DNA of 64,000 bases, taken from NCBI GenBank assembly GCA_902520695.1, contig CABYOT010000003.1, forward strand, positions 1 to 64,000, given 5' to 3'. A model generated the notes under the pieces. It ran no database searches. It was not told the origin of the DNA and saw only the letters and a program-made list of their open reading frames with translations. Made by a program: the position numbers and the translations under genes. Positions 30,348 through 40,267 of this stretch are shown here, one piece after another. Numbering within the stretch: position 1 is the stretch's first letter; each line of letters starts with the position of its first letter. The stretch is from an uncultured Pelagibacteraceae bacterium (GTDB taxonomy: Bacteria > Pseudomonadota > Alphaproteobacteria > Pelagibacterales > Pelagibacteraceae).

Positions 30348-30767
30348 ATGAAACAAGAATTTTACAATCTAGAAATTAATACAAATGGTCAAAAACTTTA
30401 TGAGTTTACTGATGAAACAATAAAATGGATTAATAATAATAACTTTAAAAATGGAATCATTAATCTCAGCATCCAACACACTAGTGCCTCACTAATTGTC
30501 CAAGAAAATGCTGACCCAGATGTACAAAAAGATTTAATTAATTATTTTGATAAATTGGTACCCATGGACAACAAGTTGTATGTTCATACAACTGAGGGAA
30601 AGGATGATATGCCAGCCCATATCAAATCTGCATTAACTAATAATCAAATCTCCTTAAGTATAAAAGATAGTGAATTACTACTAGGAACTTGGCAAGGTAT
30701 ATATTTGTTCGAACACAGGTTAGATACAACAACAAGAACTGTAATTCATCATTATATTGGAGACTAA
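30348..30767 (+). CDS. YjbQ family protein (UPF0047)
   Basis: ORF; LSIQHTSASLIVQENADPDVQKDL, LLLGTWQGIYLFEH. Confidence 0.9.
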   Translation: MKQEFYNLEINTNGQKLYEFTDETIKWINNNNFKNGIINLSIQHTSASLIVQENADPDVQKDLINYFDKLVPMDNKLYVHTTEGKDDMPAHIKSALTNNQISLSIKDSELLLGTWQGIYLFEHRLDTTTRTVIHHYIGD

Positions 30768-32188
30768 TTTTTTTTCTTAATTGATTGAAAAGCACTCAAA
30801 GCGTCAGCCCTAGCTTTCTCATGAATAACAATTGGCATTGGATAGCTCGAGCCTATGATAGTATTAATTGCTTCTTGATATTTTTTTTCCATTTCCCACG
30901 GTTTATGAATAAATTTTGGAGGAACTTTTGATAATTCAGGAACCCATTTTTTTACATAATCTCCCTGTTTGTCAAATTTTTCACCCTGTAAAATAGGGTT
31001 GAAAATTCTAAAATATGGTGCCGCATCTGCACCACATCCAGCTACCCATTGCCATTGTGCAACATTGTTTGCTTCATTGAAATCAAGAAGACAATTTCTG
31101 AAATATTTTTCTCCTTCTTTCCAGTTAATTCTTAAATGCTTCACTAGAAAAGATCCAACGACCATTCTAATCCTATTATGCATCCATCCTGTTTCGTACA
31201 ATTCTCTCATTCCAGCATCAACAATTGGATAGCCTGTCATACCTTTTTTCCATGCATTTAAAAATTTAGAATTATTTACCCATGGAAACTTATCAAATTC
31301 TTTTCTTAAGTTTCCTTTAAGCATTTGTGGAAAGTAATTTATAAGACTATGTGAAAACTCTCTCCAACCAATTTCATTGGTATATTTTTTTATACTCACA
31401 TTATTTGATTTTAGTTTTTTGCATTTTTGCCAAATATCTCCAACATTTATTTGTCCATTTCTAATATATGGAGAAAGTAATGATGTTCCTTTAATTGATG
31501 GAAAATCACGATCAACACCATAACTAAGTATGCTTTTGTTGACAAAATTATCTAATTTTTCATGGGCTGTTTGCTCTGAAGGCTCCCAATATTTTTCAAA
31601 TTTCTTATACCAATCAGATTTAGGTAAAATATCCTCAGATTTTATTTGATTTTTGAACAATGTGTTTATCTTTTTACACTTCTTAACTTTGTTTATTTTA
31701 TCAGGCAGTCTTTCTAAATAAAATTGCTCTGCATTTCTCCAAAAAGGACTGTAGACTTTAAAAGGTGTTCCATCATTCTTGGTAATTTTATTATACTCAT
31801 TAAGCACATTTCCTTTAAAAAATTTAAAATCAATATTTTTTTTTGAAAAGTCAGTACCAATTTTTTTATCTTTTTCTAATTCATTAGGTTCATAAACTTT
31901 ATTCCAATAAACAGATATTTTACTATTAGATTTTATTTTAGAAAAAAAATTTATTTCGTCATCTTTAATTATTTCTAATCCAATATTTAATTTTTTTAAA
32001 TCGGATTTAAAATTTTCTAGGGATTTACTTACCCACCATTTTTGAGCCTCTCTTTTATGATCGAAAATATTACTATTAAAAATAAATACTGCAGTAACAA
32101 CATCATGTTGATTTGTAGCATAAGTGAGCGCATCATTATTTTGTATTCGAAAATCATCTCTTATCCAAACGAGTGCTGTATTACCCAT
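30764..32188 (-). CDS. phrB: Deoxyribodipyrimidine photo-lyase / cryptochrome family
   Basis: ORF; TGYPIVDAGMRELYETGWMHNRIRMVVGSFLVKHLRINW…DFNEANNVAQWQWVAGCGADAAPYFRIFNP. Confidence 0.9.
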   Translation of the reverse strand: MGNTALVWIRDDFRIQNNDALTYATNQHDVVTAVFIFNSNIFDHKREAQKWWVSKSLENFKSDLKKLNIGLEIIKDDEINFFSKIKSNSKISVYWNKVYEPNELEKDKKIGTDFSKKNIDFKFFKGNVLNEYNKITKNDGTPFKVYSPFWRNAEQFYLERLPDKINKVKKCKKINTLFKNQIKSEDILPKSDWYKKFEKYWEPSEQTAHEKLDNFVNKSILSYGVDRDFPSIKGTSLLSPYIRNGQINVGDIWQKCKKLKSNNVSIKKYTNEIGWREFSHSLINYFPQMLKGNLRKEFDKFPWVNNSKFLNAWKKGMTGYPIVDAGMRELYETGWMHNRIRMVVGSFLVKHLRINWKEGEKYFRNCLLDFNEANNVAQWQWVAGCGADAAPYFRIFNPILQGEKFDKQGDYVKKWVPELSKVPPKFIHKPWEMEKKYQEAINTIIGSSYPMPIVIHEKARADALSAFQSIKKKN

Positions 32189-33326
32189 TTGATAACTGTT
32201 CTGATCCTTTAGACAGAAGTTCGTTATAAAGTTTTAAATCTGTATCACCTTCACATCCAATTAATAAAACGTTCGAATTCATATCTAATTCAAGATCCTT
32301 TTTAATTTGTTCGTTATTACAACTAACATTTATACTTATTAGAGCAGGTGCTGAGCATTCTCCTGCAACAATGTAATCGTCACCAAAGTATCCCTTGGCT
32401 AACATCGCAACTGATAATGGTATGTCGGCATCTGGAATACTCAGACAATTATTTACTGAGTTTTTCAGAATTTGCCATGGGACTAATGATACATCTCCAC
32501 ATGACATTCCCCCCATAATGCTCTCTTTTTCTATTTCAACTCTAGTAAGTTTACCGGCATCAATACTTTCCATGACACAGTTTGCATTTTTTGGTTCAAT
32601 AATAATAATTTTTGGAATTCTTTTAAAATATCTGGCAACTCCTGCAATTACACCAGAAGCCATGCCTCCAACACCTGCTTGTAGAAATATATGAGTAATA
32701 TAATGATCGGTTTGTTTGGAGATTTCTTCTATCATCACTGAATATCCAGCCATGGTTAGCTTTGGAACCATTTGATAATCTTCCCAAGCAACATCTTGTA
32801 CAATTTCCCATCCATTTTCCTTAGATTGTTTTATGCATTCATTTAAAGATTTTTCATAATTTCCTTTTACTTTTGTTACTTTTGCTCCAAGTTTTCGCAT
32901 CTCATCGGCTCTTGTTTCACTTACAAATTCACTTATGAAAATTTTACATGCAATACCGAGTCTTTTTGCTCCCCAGGCAACTGATTTTCCATGATTTCCT
33001 GCCGTTGCTGTAGCAACAACTACATCTTTTCTTCCAGCTGAAACCTCTGCTACCGCATAAGCTCCTCCAAGTGCTTTAAAAGATTTTAGTCCAAACCTTT
33101 TGGACTCATCTTTGTAAAAGATATTTTTAAGATTAAGGTCTTTTGAAAGTTTATTTAACTTGAGTAGGGGAGTGGGTTCGTAATTTTCCCAACGAGATAT
33201 AGTATTTAATGCCTTATCAATAGTTTCCTTATTTAATACACTTAAAATTTTTTCTCTACTGAATGAATAATTTTTATTTTTAATAAACGATGAAAATTTA
33301 TTAATATGACTATAATCTATAGACAT
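32181..33326 (-). CDS. PLP-dependent diaminopropionate ammonia-lyase-like / threonine dehydratase-like protein
   Basis: ORF; KDESKRFGLKSFKALGGAYA, TATAGNHGKSVAWGA, QAGVGGMASGV. Confidence 0.8.
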   Translation of the reverse strand: MSIDYSHINKFSSFIKNKNYSFSREKILSVLNKETIDKALNTISRWENYEPTPLLKLNKLSKDLNLKNIFYKDESKRFGLKSFKALGGAYAVAEVSAGRKDVVVATATAGNHGKSVAWGAKRLGIACKIFISEFVSETRADEMRKLGAKVTKVKGNYEKSLNECIKQSKENGWEIVQDVAWEDYQMVPKLTMAGYSVMIEEISKQTDHYITHIFLQAGVGGMASGVIAGVARYFKRIPKIIIIEPKNANCVMESIDAGKLTRVEIEKESIMGGMSCGDVSLVPWQILKNSVNNCLSIPDADIPLSVAMLAKGYFGDDYIVAGECSAPALISINVSCNNEQIKKDLELDMNSNVLLIGCEGDTDLKLYNELLSKGSEQLSNG

Positions 33327-33329
33327 ATT

Positions 33330-34655
33330 TTAACAGTCCAAAGTATTAGATCTTTCCCACTTTGTAATAGGTTTTAATTTATCAAATTTTTCTTTTGACT
33401 TGAAATTTTCAATTTCAAATTTTTTTAATTTAATATAACTGTTTAAAACATTTTTTCCAAAAGCATTTTTCAGGACTGTATTAAAATTTAACAATTCTAG
33501 GGAATCTTCTAATGTATTTGGTAATTTTTGTAGGTTTGGATATTTTTGGTGATCAGTATACATATTACAGAATAATGGTTTTCCAGGATTAACACTTTTT
33601 CTAATGCCGTTTATACCTGCTGCTAAAACTCCAGCTTGTAGCAAATATGGATTTGCTGATCCATCCATTAATCTTAGCTCAAATCTTCCTGGATCTGGAA
33701 CTCTAATCATATGTGTTCGATTATTTCCTGTGTAAGAAATACTACTCGGCGACCATGTTGCACCAGATTTAGTTGGTGGCGCGTTTATTCTTCTATAACT
33801 ATTTAAAGTTGGATTAAAGAATGCTGATAATGAACCTGCATTTTTAATTATACCACCTAAAAAATTGTATGCTAATTTACTTAGTCCAAGATTGTCATTT
33901 TTATCTAAAAATTTATTTTTTTTCTTATCCCAAAGTGAAATATGCGCATGACATCCATTACCCGTCAGTTGTTCAAATGGTTTTGGCATAAATGTTGCTC
34001 TTAACTGATGCTTTTCTGCTATGGACTTAACCATAAATTTAAAAAATGTATGTCTATCTGCTGTAGTTAAGCAGTCAGTATAATCCCAATTCATTTCAAA
34101 CTGGCCATTAGCATCTTCATGATCATTTTGATATGGGTTCCATCCCATTGTAATCATGCAATCACATATCTCTTTTATTAAATCATATTGCCTCATTAAA
34201 GCTGATTGGTCATAACAAGGTTTAGATTGAGTATCTCTAGGGTCTGCAATAGAACTGCCATCAGGTGATATAAGAAAATATTCACACTCAACACCCGATT
34301 TCATGGAGTAACCCTCATTTGATAGTAATTTTATTTGCTTTTTTAACATCACTCTTGGCGATGCCTCAACAGGCTTACCATTCATCCACAGGTCTGAAGC
34401 AAGCCAACCTACTTCTTTATTCCACGGTAATTGAATTAAGCTATTTGGATCCGGTATAGCAAACATATCAGAGTCTGCTGGTGACATATCAAGCCATGCT
34501 GCAAATCCAGCAAATCCTGCACCATTTTTTTGCATCTCTTTTATTGCTTGAGCAGGTACTAATTTTGATCTTAATACACCAAACAAATCAACGAAACTTA
34601 TTAAAAAATATTTTATTTTTTTTGATTTTGCAATTTTATATAAGTCTTTTGCCAC
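33330..34655 (-). CDS. Glutamine synthetase-like ligase (type III GlnT / gamma-glutamylmethylamide synthetase family)
   Basis: ORF; NDHEDANGQFEMNWDY, MPKPFEQLTGNGCHAHISLW, NPTLNSYRRI. Confidence 0.8.
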   Translation of the reverse strand: MAKDLYKIAKSKKIKYFLISFVDLFGVLRSKLVPAQAIKEMQKNGAGFAGFAAWLDMSPADSDMFAIPDPNSLIQLPWNKEVGWLASDLWMNGKPVEASPRVMLKKQIKLLSNEGYSMKSGVECEYFLISPDGSSIADPRDTQSKPCYDQSALMRQYDLIKEICDCMITMGWNPYQNDHEDANGQFEMNWDYTDCLTTADRHTFFKFMVKSIAEKHQLRATFMPKPFEQLTGNGCHAHISLWDKKKNKFLDKNDNLGLSKLAYNFLGGIIKNAGSLSAFFNPTLNSYRRINAPPTKSGATWSPSSISYTGNNRTHMIRVPDPGRFELRLMDGSANPYLLQAGVLAAGINGIRKSVNPGKPLFCNMYTDHQKYPNLQKLPNTLEDSLELLNFNTVLKNAFGKNVLNSYIKLKKFEIENFKSKEKFDKLKPITKWERSNTLDC

Positions 34656-34676
34656 TCAATCTTCTTATCATACTTT

Positions 34677-34835
34677 TTAAAAAAATGATAAAAAGAAATC
34701 TTTATAGTAAATTATATTTACAACAATAATAATTAATATAGCTAGTACCAATCCATATTTTGCCTTTGGCCATGCTAATCTTGCCATTTTGCTTGGAGTT
34801 TTATTTGATTGCTCTTTTTTATTTTGCTCGTCCAT
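34677..34835 (-). CDS. Small (52 aa) single-TM protein, not in the ORF track
   Basis: Minus strand reads MDEQNKKEQSNKTPSKMARLAWPKAKYGLVLAILIIIVVNIIYYKDFFLSFF*; codirectional with amt. Confidence 0.5.
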   Translation of the reverse strand: MDEQNKKEQSNKTPSKMARLAWPKAKYGLVLAILIIIVVNIIYYKDFFLSFF

Positions 34836-34845
34836 TTTAATTTAA

Positions 34846-34869
34846 GGGCGCAATTAAAATTTTGCGCCC
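34846..34869 (-). terminator. Intercistronic hairpin downstream of amt and its 75-aa partner
   Basis: GGGCGCAA-(8 nt)-TTGCGCCC perfect 8-bp stem. Confidence 0.6.
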
Positions 34870-34883
34870 CTATTACTATTTAT

Positions 34884-35111
34884 TTATCCGTCAGTTATAT
34901 TACTTTTCCATGCATTTGAGTTTGGTCTTTTTCTTGCAAGCTTAGAAAGTTTATCACTTTCTTGTTTTGAGCTTACAACAGTCCAACCTATCCAAATAAC
35001 TGCAAGTATAAGGACCAATATACCTTCTGATCCTACTCCAGGATAAATAGCACCTACAACATCTTCTGCAGGTTTATTTAAGTGATCTATCCAATTAGAT
35101 ACTGTAGCCAT
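34884..35111 (-). CDS. Small (75 aa) single-TM hypothetical protein downstream of amt
   Basis: ORF 11 bp after amt, TM segment GILVLILAVIWIGWTVV. Confidence 0.6.
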   Translation of the reverse strand: MATVSNWIDHLNKPAEDVVGAIYPGVGSEGILVLILAVIWIGWTVVSSKQESDKLSKLARKRPNSNAWKSNITDG

Positions 35112-35122
35112 AATATCCTCCT

Positions 35123-36523
35123 TTAACTACTTGAAGAAGCAACAGTGCGTTCATCTTCTTTTGCTTCCTCCATTATTTGATAGTCTAAACCAGCTAACTC
35201 AACTTCTCTTGGGATTCTGAGTTTGCCAATACCATTTAAGACTCTAGCTATAATATAGCCTGGGATCATTCCAAGAACAAAGAACATGATTATTGCACCT
35301 ATGAACATTCCTAAAGGATTTATTGCAGCGTATGTAGTTCCATCCCACATAGCACCAACACTGTATCCTGAAGAAGGGTATCCATTTAATACAAAACCGC
35401 ATATCACAAGTCCTGCAAACCCAGCGTAACCATGAACTGCCACTGCTCCAACTGCATCATCAATTTTGAACCTACGTTCAACCCAGTAATGCATTTTGTA
35501 AGCTATAACGACACCAATCATTCCAATTATCAAAGATTGTATTGGATGATATAAGTCATTTCCTGCAGAGGCACAGATTATTCCAGCTAAACCACTTGAG
35601 TAAGTCCAGAAAGGATCACCTTTGGAAACAACATAACCTGCTAACAATCCTCCTGAGAGAGACATTAAAAAGTTCATTGTTATTCCACTAAGTGTGGTTG
35701 GCGTTACATAAATTGTGGTTGCGGTAAAGTAGGTTACACCTTCCATGCCATACTCAGGTCCAAGATCGTAAATTGGAATATTACAAGCCGCATAAAATCC
35801 CCAAAAACCAGTATAAATTAAGAATAATCCAACAGTTACTAACCAAGGATTTCTTGGTCCTATGTTTCTAGGTTCACCACTTGATGAAAATTTTCCAATT
35901 CTTGGTCCCAAAACAGCAAGTACACCTAAAGCAAATCCACCTGCTACTGCGTGAATTACTCCTGAGGCATAAGCATCATGGTAACCTAGTATCTTCAACA
36001 TCCATCCGTCAAAGTGCCATCCCCATGCAGCATCTATGCTCCAAAATACAGATCCAATTGCAATCGCAAGAATTCCAAAAGCAAAAGTAGTAATTCTTTC
36101 AATTACAGCACCTGATACAATGGATGCAGCTGTCCATGAGAAAAGTAAAAATGCAGCCCAAAATACTCCACTAATATGATCTCCTAAGTTTACTGCCATC
36201 AATTCACTATTTGGCAGATACCACTTAGCACTAAAAGCTGAGTCATCTGTAATTAGCGCTGCGCTCTCATTCATTATTGATGGTGCAAGACCTGGCCCAG
36301 TTGGAAATGCCCAATAAATCCACCAACCAAATAAAAACCAAGTTACTGTTACTAAAGGTATCAGCATTGTGTTTTTCATTAATGTATGTTGATGATGTTT
36401 GTATCGGGAAGCTCCAACTTCATACATACAGAATCCTACGTGGATAAGAAACATTAGTACTACTGTTATCCAATAGTAAAATTCTGTGAATATGGTTGTC
36501 AATGCACCTAGTTCGTCAGTCAT
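35123..36523 (-). CDS. amt: Ammonium transporter (Amt/MEP/Rh family)
   Basis: ORF; multi-TM protein with WGWHFDGWMLKILGYHDAYASGVIHAVAGGFALGVLAVLGPRIG. Confidence 0.9.
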   Translation of the reverse strand: MTDELGALTTIFTEFYYWITVVLMFLIHVGFCMYEVGASRYKHHQHTLMKNTMLIPLVTVTWFLFGWWIYWAFPTGPGLAPSIMNESAALITDDSAFSAKWYLPNSELMAVNLGDHISGVFWAAFLLFSWTAASIVSGAVIERITTFAFGILAIAIGSVFWSIDAAWGWHFDGWMLKILGYHDAYASGVIHAVAGGFALGVLAVLGPRIGKFSSSGEPRNIGPRNPWLVTVGLFLIYTGFWGFYAACNIPIYDLGPEYGMEGVTYFTATTIYVTPTTLSGITMNFLMSLSGGLLAGYVVSKGDPFWTYSSGLAGIICASAGNDLYHPIQSLIIGMIGVVIAYKMHYWVERRFKIDDAVGAVAVHGYAGFAGLVICGFVLNGYPSSGYSVGAMWDGTTYAAINPLGMFIGAIIMFFVLGMIPGYIIARVLNGIGKLRIPREVELAGLDYQIMEEAKEDERTVASSSS

Positions 36524-36657
36524 TTAACCTCCAATTGTTTAAACAAATTATTTAAATATTATTATTTCGAATTATCGGATCAATCTTAAATAAAACAATT
36601 GTATCAATAAAAATTTATAATATTACAACTATAGGTATATATAAATTGTTGGTGATT

Positions 36658-37065
36658 CTAAAATTTTCGATAAGCTTTTTTTAAATCTACTAATGGGTGA
36701 TTTGGAGACATTTGAAATTTTACCAATAGTTCTCTTGCTATCATGTCTCTATCTTGTTGGTTATTTGGTAATTTAATTTTTTTCGGAATAGTTACCCAAC
36801 CATTTGCGTTTCTATCAAAAACTGCAGGTCTATCTTCTTCATATCCCATGTGAACATCTTCCAACCAATTTAAATCATCCCAACCCATTGCTTCGATATA
36901 TTTTTTTAGGAAAGGAGTTATTCTTGAATAGTCTGGCAATAAATTCACATCATATCTATAACCAATAGTTTGGCCTATCATCTTTTCTCGAGCAGTCTCT
37001 TTCTTTTTACCTAACTGACCTTTAACCTTTTTTTTGCTCGATTTTTTAGTTTTTTTCTTTGGCAT
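36658..37065 (-). CDS. Uncharacterised protein with Lys-rich N-terminus, mgs operon member
   Basis: 135-aa ORF starting 3 bp after mgsC stop; MPKKKTKKSSKKKVKGQLGKKKETA…. Confidence 0.65.
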   Translation of the reverse strand: MPKKKTKKSSKKKVKGQLGKKKETAREKMIGQTIGYRYDVNLLPDYSRITPFLKKYIEAMGWDDLNWLEDVHMGYEEDRPAVFDRNANGWVTIPKKIKLPNNQQDRDMIARELLVKFQMSPNHPLVDLKKAYRKF

Positions 37066-37067
37066 AA

Positions 37068-38462
37068 TTATATTTTATGAAAATCGTCAACTCCTACTGT
37101 GTGATTTGTTCCAGAAAGTGGTACTTTTGCTAAAGCAGAAGCTTCCATTGTTAAAGCTGCCATATCTTCTGGCTCTAATGAATGGATATTTGTTTTACCA
37201 CAAGCTCTTGCTAATAATTGTGCTTCTAAAGTCATAGTGTGTAAGTAATTATATACTCTAAGAGCTGCCTCATCTGGATTTAGTCTTTTTCTCAATTTAG
37301 GATCCTGAGTAGCAACACCAACTGGGCAACGACCAGTATGACAGTGATAACAATGTCCTGCTGGTACTCCCATTTCTTTTTCAAAATTAGACTCAGGAAT
37401 TTCTTTATTACAATTAAGTGCAATCATAGCCCCAGTACCTATAGCAATAGCATCTGCTCCAAGAGCTAATGCTTTTGCCATGTCAGCTCCATCTCTAACA
37501 CCACCTGCATAAATAAGAGTAACTTTTCCAGTTTTTCCAACATCATCTATTGCTCTTCTTGCTTCTCTGATCGCAGCTATTCCAGGTATACCTGTGTTTG
37601 CTGCTGCGATGTGTGGTCCAGCGCCTGTTGAACCTTCCATACCATCTAGATAAATAGAGTCAGGATCACATTTTGCTGCCATACGAACATCATCATAAAC
37701 TTTTGCTGCACCAAGTTTTAATTGTATTGGAACTTTATTTTTGGTTAACTCTCTTAGCTCTTGAACTTTTAAAGCTAAATCATCTGGTCCTAACCAATCA
37801 GGATGTCTAGCAGGAGACCTTTGATCAATACCAGCTGGTAGTGATCTCATTTCTGCTACTTGGTCAGTAACTTTTTGACCCATCAAGTGACCACCCATTC
37901 CAACTTTTTGTCCTTGACCAATGAACACTTCAATTCCATCAGCAAGTTGAGCATGATGCGGATTAAATCCATATCTTGATTGAATACATTGATAGTACCA
38001 TTTTTCTGAATATCTTCTTTCATCAGGTATCATTCCACCTTCACCCGAACATGTTGCGCTACCGGCCATAGTTGCTCCTCTTGCAAGCGCTGTTTTAGCT
38101 TCATAAGATAAAGCTCCAAAACTCATACCTGTAATATAAACCGGTATATCTAATTCTACTGGGTTTTCACATCTTGGACCAATTATAGTTTTTGTTTCAC
38201 ATTTTTCTCTGTAACCTTCGATTACAAATCTTGTAAGAGTTCCAGGTAAAAAAACTAAATCGTCAAATGTAGGAATTTTTTTCATCAGAGCCATACCTCT
38301 CATTCGGTATCTTCCTAACTGAGCTTTAATATGAATGTCGTCGATTACTTCTGGTGTAAATATAGCGTTATAACCTAGTAAACTTTTATTTCTTTTTGAA
38401 AATTCACTACCACCATTCCCATTTGAATGACCATTTGATTTTCCATTTTTTTTCTTTGCCAT
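37068..38462 (-). CDS. mgsC: N-methylglutamate synthase subunit C (FMN-binding glutamate synthase-like domain)
   Basis: ORF; GltB FMN/Fe-S-like motifs (QLKLGAAKVYDDV, IYAGGVRDGADMAKALALGADAIAIGTG, CYHCHTGRCPVGVATQDP); MgsA/B partners adjacent. Confidence 0.85.
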   Translation of the reverse strand: MAKKKNGKSNGHSNGNGGSEFSKRNKSLLGYNAIFTPEVIDDIHIKAQLGRYRMRGMALMKKIPTFDDLVFLPGTLTRFVIEGYREKCETKTIIGPRCENPVELDIPVYITGMSFGALSYEAKTALARGATMAGSATCSGEGGMIPDERRYSEKWYYQCIQSRYGFNPHHAQLADGIEVFIGQGQKVGMGGHLMGQKVTDQVAEMRSLPAGIDQRSPARHPDWLGPDDLALKVQELRELTKNKVPIQLKLGAAKVYDDVRMAAKCDPDSIYLDGMEGSTGAGPHIAAANTGIPGIAAIREARRAIDDVGKTGKVTLIYAGGVRDGADMAKALALGADAIAIGTGAMIALNCNKEIPESNFEKEMGVPAGHCYHCHTGRCPVGVATQDPKLRKRLNPDEAALRVYNYLHTMTLEAQLLARACGKTNIHSLEPEDMAALTMEASALAKVPLSGTNHTVGVDDFHKI

Positions 38463-39316
38463 TAAATTGCTCCTTTTTTCTCAGTTGGTTCTAAAGCGTC
38501 GTAATTCCAAAGTTTTTTACCTGCAACTACTTTTGTCATTTTTGAAACATCAAAATTTTCGCCAATTTCTGCTACTTTAAGTTTTCTTTTAATCCAATCT
38601 ACATCACTTTTTGTCATAGGCGACTCAATCGCATCACTCCCAAATGAACCAATTTTTCCACCGACATAAATGGTTCCATCATACATTGAATCTCCAAGGT
38701 TTATACCAACATTACCTAAAATTATTATTCTTCCTCTTTGCATCATAAAGCCAGTGAATGCTCCAGCATCACCACCAACAATAATTGTTCCACCTTTTTG
38801 ATCAATTCCTGTTCTAGCACCAACGCTACCTTTACATATTAAATCTCCACCTCTAACTGCTGCACCAAAACATGATCCTGCATTTTTTTCTATTACTACT
38901 TTTCCTGCCATCATATTTTCTGCACATGACCATCCAACTCTACCATTAATTCTTACCGTTGGACCGTCAATAGAACCAACACCAAAATAACCCAAACTTC
39001 CTTCAAATATTAAATTTAATTTATTTAACACCCCAACACCTAAACTATGTTTTCCTTGTGGGTTCTTTATAACTATTGTTCCATAACCTTGACTCATTAG
39101 CTCATCAATTTTTTTGTTTGCCTCTTTGCAGTCTAGATCATTTACATCAAGGTCAATTCTTTTGTTAAAATCAACATCATAAGTTCCCCAATAGTAAAAG
39201 TTTTCTGCCTCATCAGGATTAAAAAATTTTTGTTGAGTTTTACCTGTTAGAACTTCAGTATGAAGTCCCATTGATTGGGCTTTGGTCTTTTTTTCTGTTG
39301 TTTTTAAATTTGCCAT
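38462..39316 (-). CDS. mgsB: N-methylglutamate synthase subunit B (GXGXG domain)
   Basis: ORF; GltB domain-3-like Gly repeats (GDLICKGSVGARTGIDQKGGTIIVGGDAGAFTGFMMQRGRIIILG). Confidence 0.85.
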   Translation of the reverse strand: MANLKTTEKKTKAQSMGLHTEVLTGKTQQKFFNPDEAENFYYWGTYDVDFNKRIDLDVNDLDCKEANKKIDELMSQGYGTIVIKNPQGKHSLGVGVLNKLNLIFEGSLGYFGVGSIDGPTVRINGRVGWSCAENMMAGKVVIEKNAGSCFGAAVRGGDLICKGSVGARTGIDQKGGTIIVGGDAGAFTGFMMQRGRIIILGNVGINLGDSMYDGTIYVGGKIGSFGSDAIESPMTKSDVDWIKRKLKVAEIGENFDVSKMTKVVAGKKLWNYDALEPTEKKGAI

Positions 39317-40245
39317 ACTTTTACCTCCCCATCAAATGGATCATATGTATCTATTTCATGCGGCAAGATAGATCTTATTGCTATTTCCTCAGAGCCCATA
39401 GCAACTAAATCATCTGACTCGTATAAGACTAATGGTTTTGCTGCCATTGTATCTTTAGCCATTCCTAAAGAATCTTTCGTTGCAACAAAATATGTAAACA
39501 CTCCATCTAAACCTGACAAACTATCCTTCATGCCTTCTTCTAATGAAGCTCCATTTCTCATTTTCTCAGCTAAATAAACAGCTATCAGCTCAGAGTCACA
39601 TTCAGACATAAATCTCATCCCTTTATTCTCTAACACTCTTCTATTGTTCCAATAATTTGTAAGTTGACCGTTGTGTACAACTGATACATCACTAAATGGA
39701 TAACCCCAAAATGGGTGGGCAGATTTAATATCTACTCCAGACTCAGTTGCCATTCTAGCATGTCCAATACCATGTGTTCCTTTAACTTTACCTAGATCAT
39801 ATCTTTCAGATACTGCCTGTGCATCTCCTAGGTCTTTGATCAATTCTAATGATTTCCCAATAGACAATATCTCCACACTTTCTATGCTTTCAATTTTTTT
39901 TGAAAACTCCATTAAATCCTGGTCATATTTCATTTCATATCTATAAGAGTAAGGAGTTAACTTTTCTTCTTTCACAACTGTAGCATTAAGGTTTTTTAGC
40001 ATCTGGTCGACAAGTTCTTTTCTTTTGTCATAAACACTATCATCTTCATTAACTGATGTGCTTCCTTCTCCAACATTTTCCCCAACTTTAAATCTCATTA
40101 TAAAATTTTCTCCATCATTATCTGCATAGAGAGCGTATCCGGTTGAGTCAGGACCTCTATGTTTTAATGCTTGAAGCATTAATTGTAACTCGTTCCCGAC
40201 ATCTGAGGATTTTCCTCTATGAATAAGTCCAGCAATACCGCACAT
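39304..40245 (-). CDS. mgsA: N-methylglutamate synthase subunit A (class II glutamine amidotransferase)
   Basis: ORF; N-terminal MCGIAGLIHRG (Cys2 nucleophile), GIGHARMATESGVD. Confidence 0.85.
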   Translation of the reverse strand: MCGIAGLIHRGKSSDVGNELQLMLQALKHRGPDSTGYALYADNDGENFIMRFKVGENVGEGSTSVNEDDSVYDKRKELVDQMLKNLNATVVKEEKLTPYSYRYEMKYDQDLMEFSKKIESIESVEILSIGKSLELIKDLGDAQAVSERYDLGKVKGTHGIGHARMATESGVDIKSAHPFWGYPFSDVSVVHNGQLTNYWNNRRVLENKGMRFMSECDSELIAVYLAEKMRNGASLEEGMKDSLSGLDGVFTYFVATKDSLGMAKDTMAAKPLVLYESDDLVAMGSEEIAIRSILPHEIDTYDPFDGEVKVWQI

Positions 40246-40267
40246 TTTTTTCCTTTCCTAATTTACC

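Noticed and set aside
36524-36657. Possible riboswitch or sigma54 promoter upstream of amt
   Set aside because: Only AT-rich sequence; no convincing GG-N10-GC element or stable conserved fold could be seen by eye.
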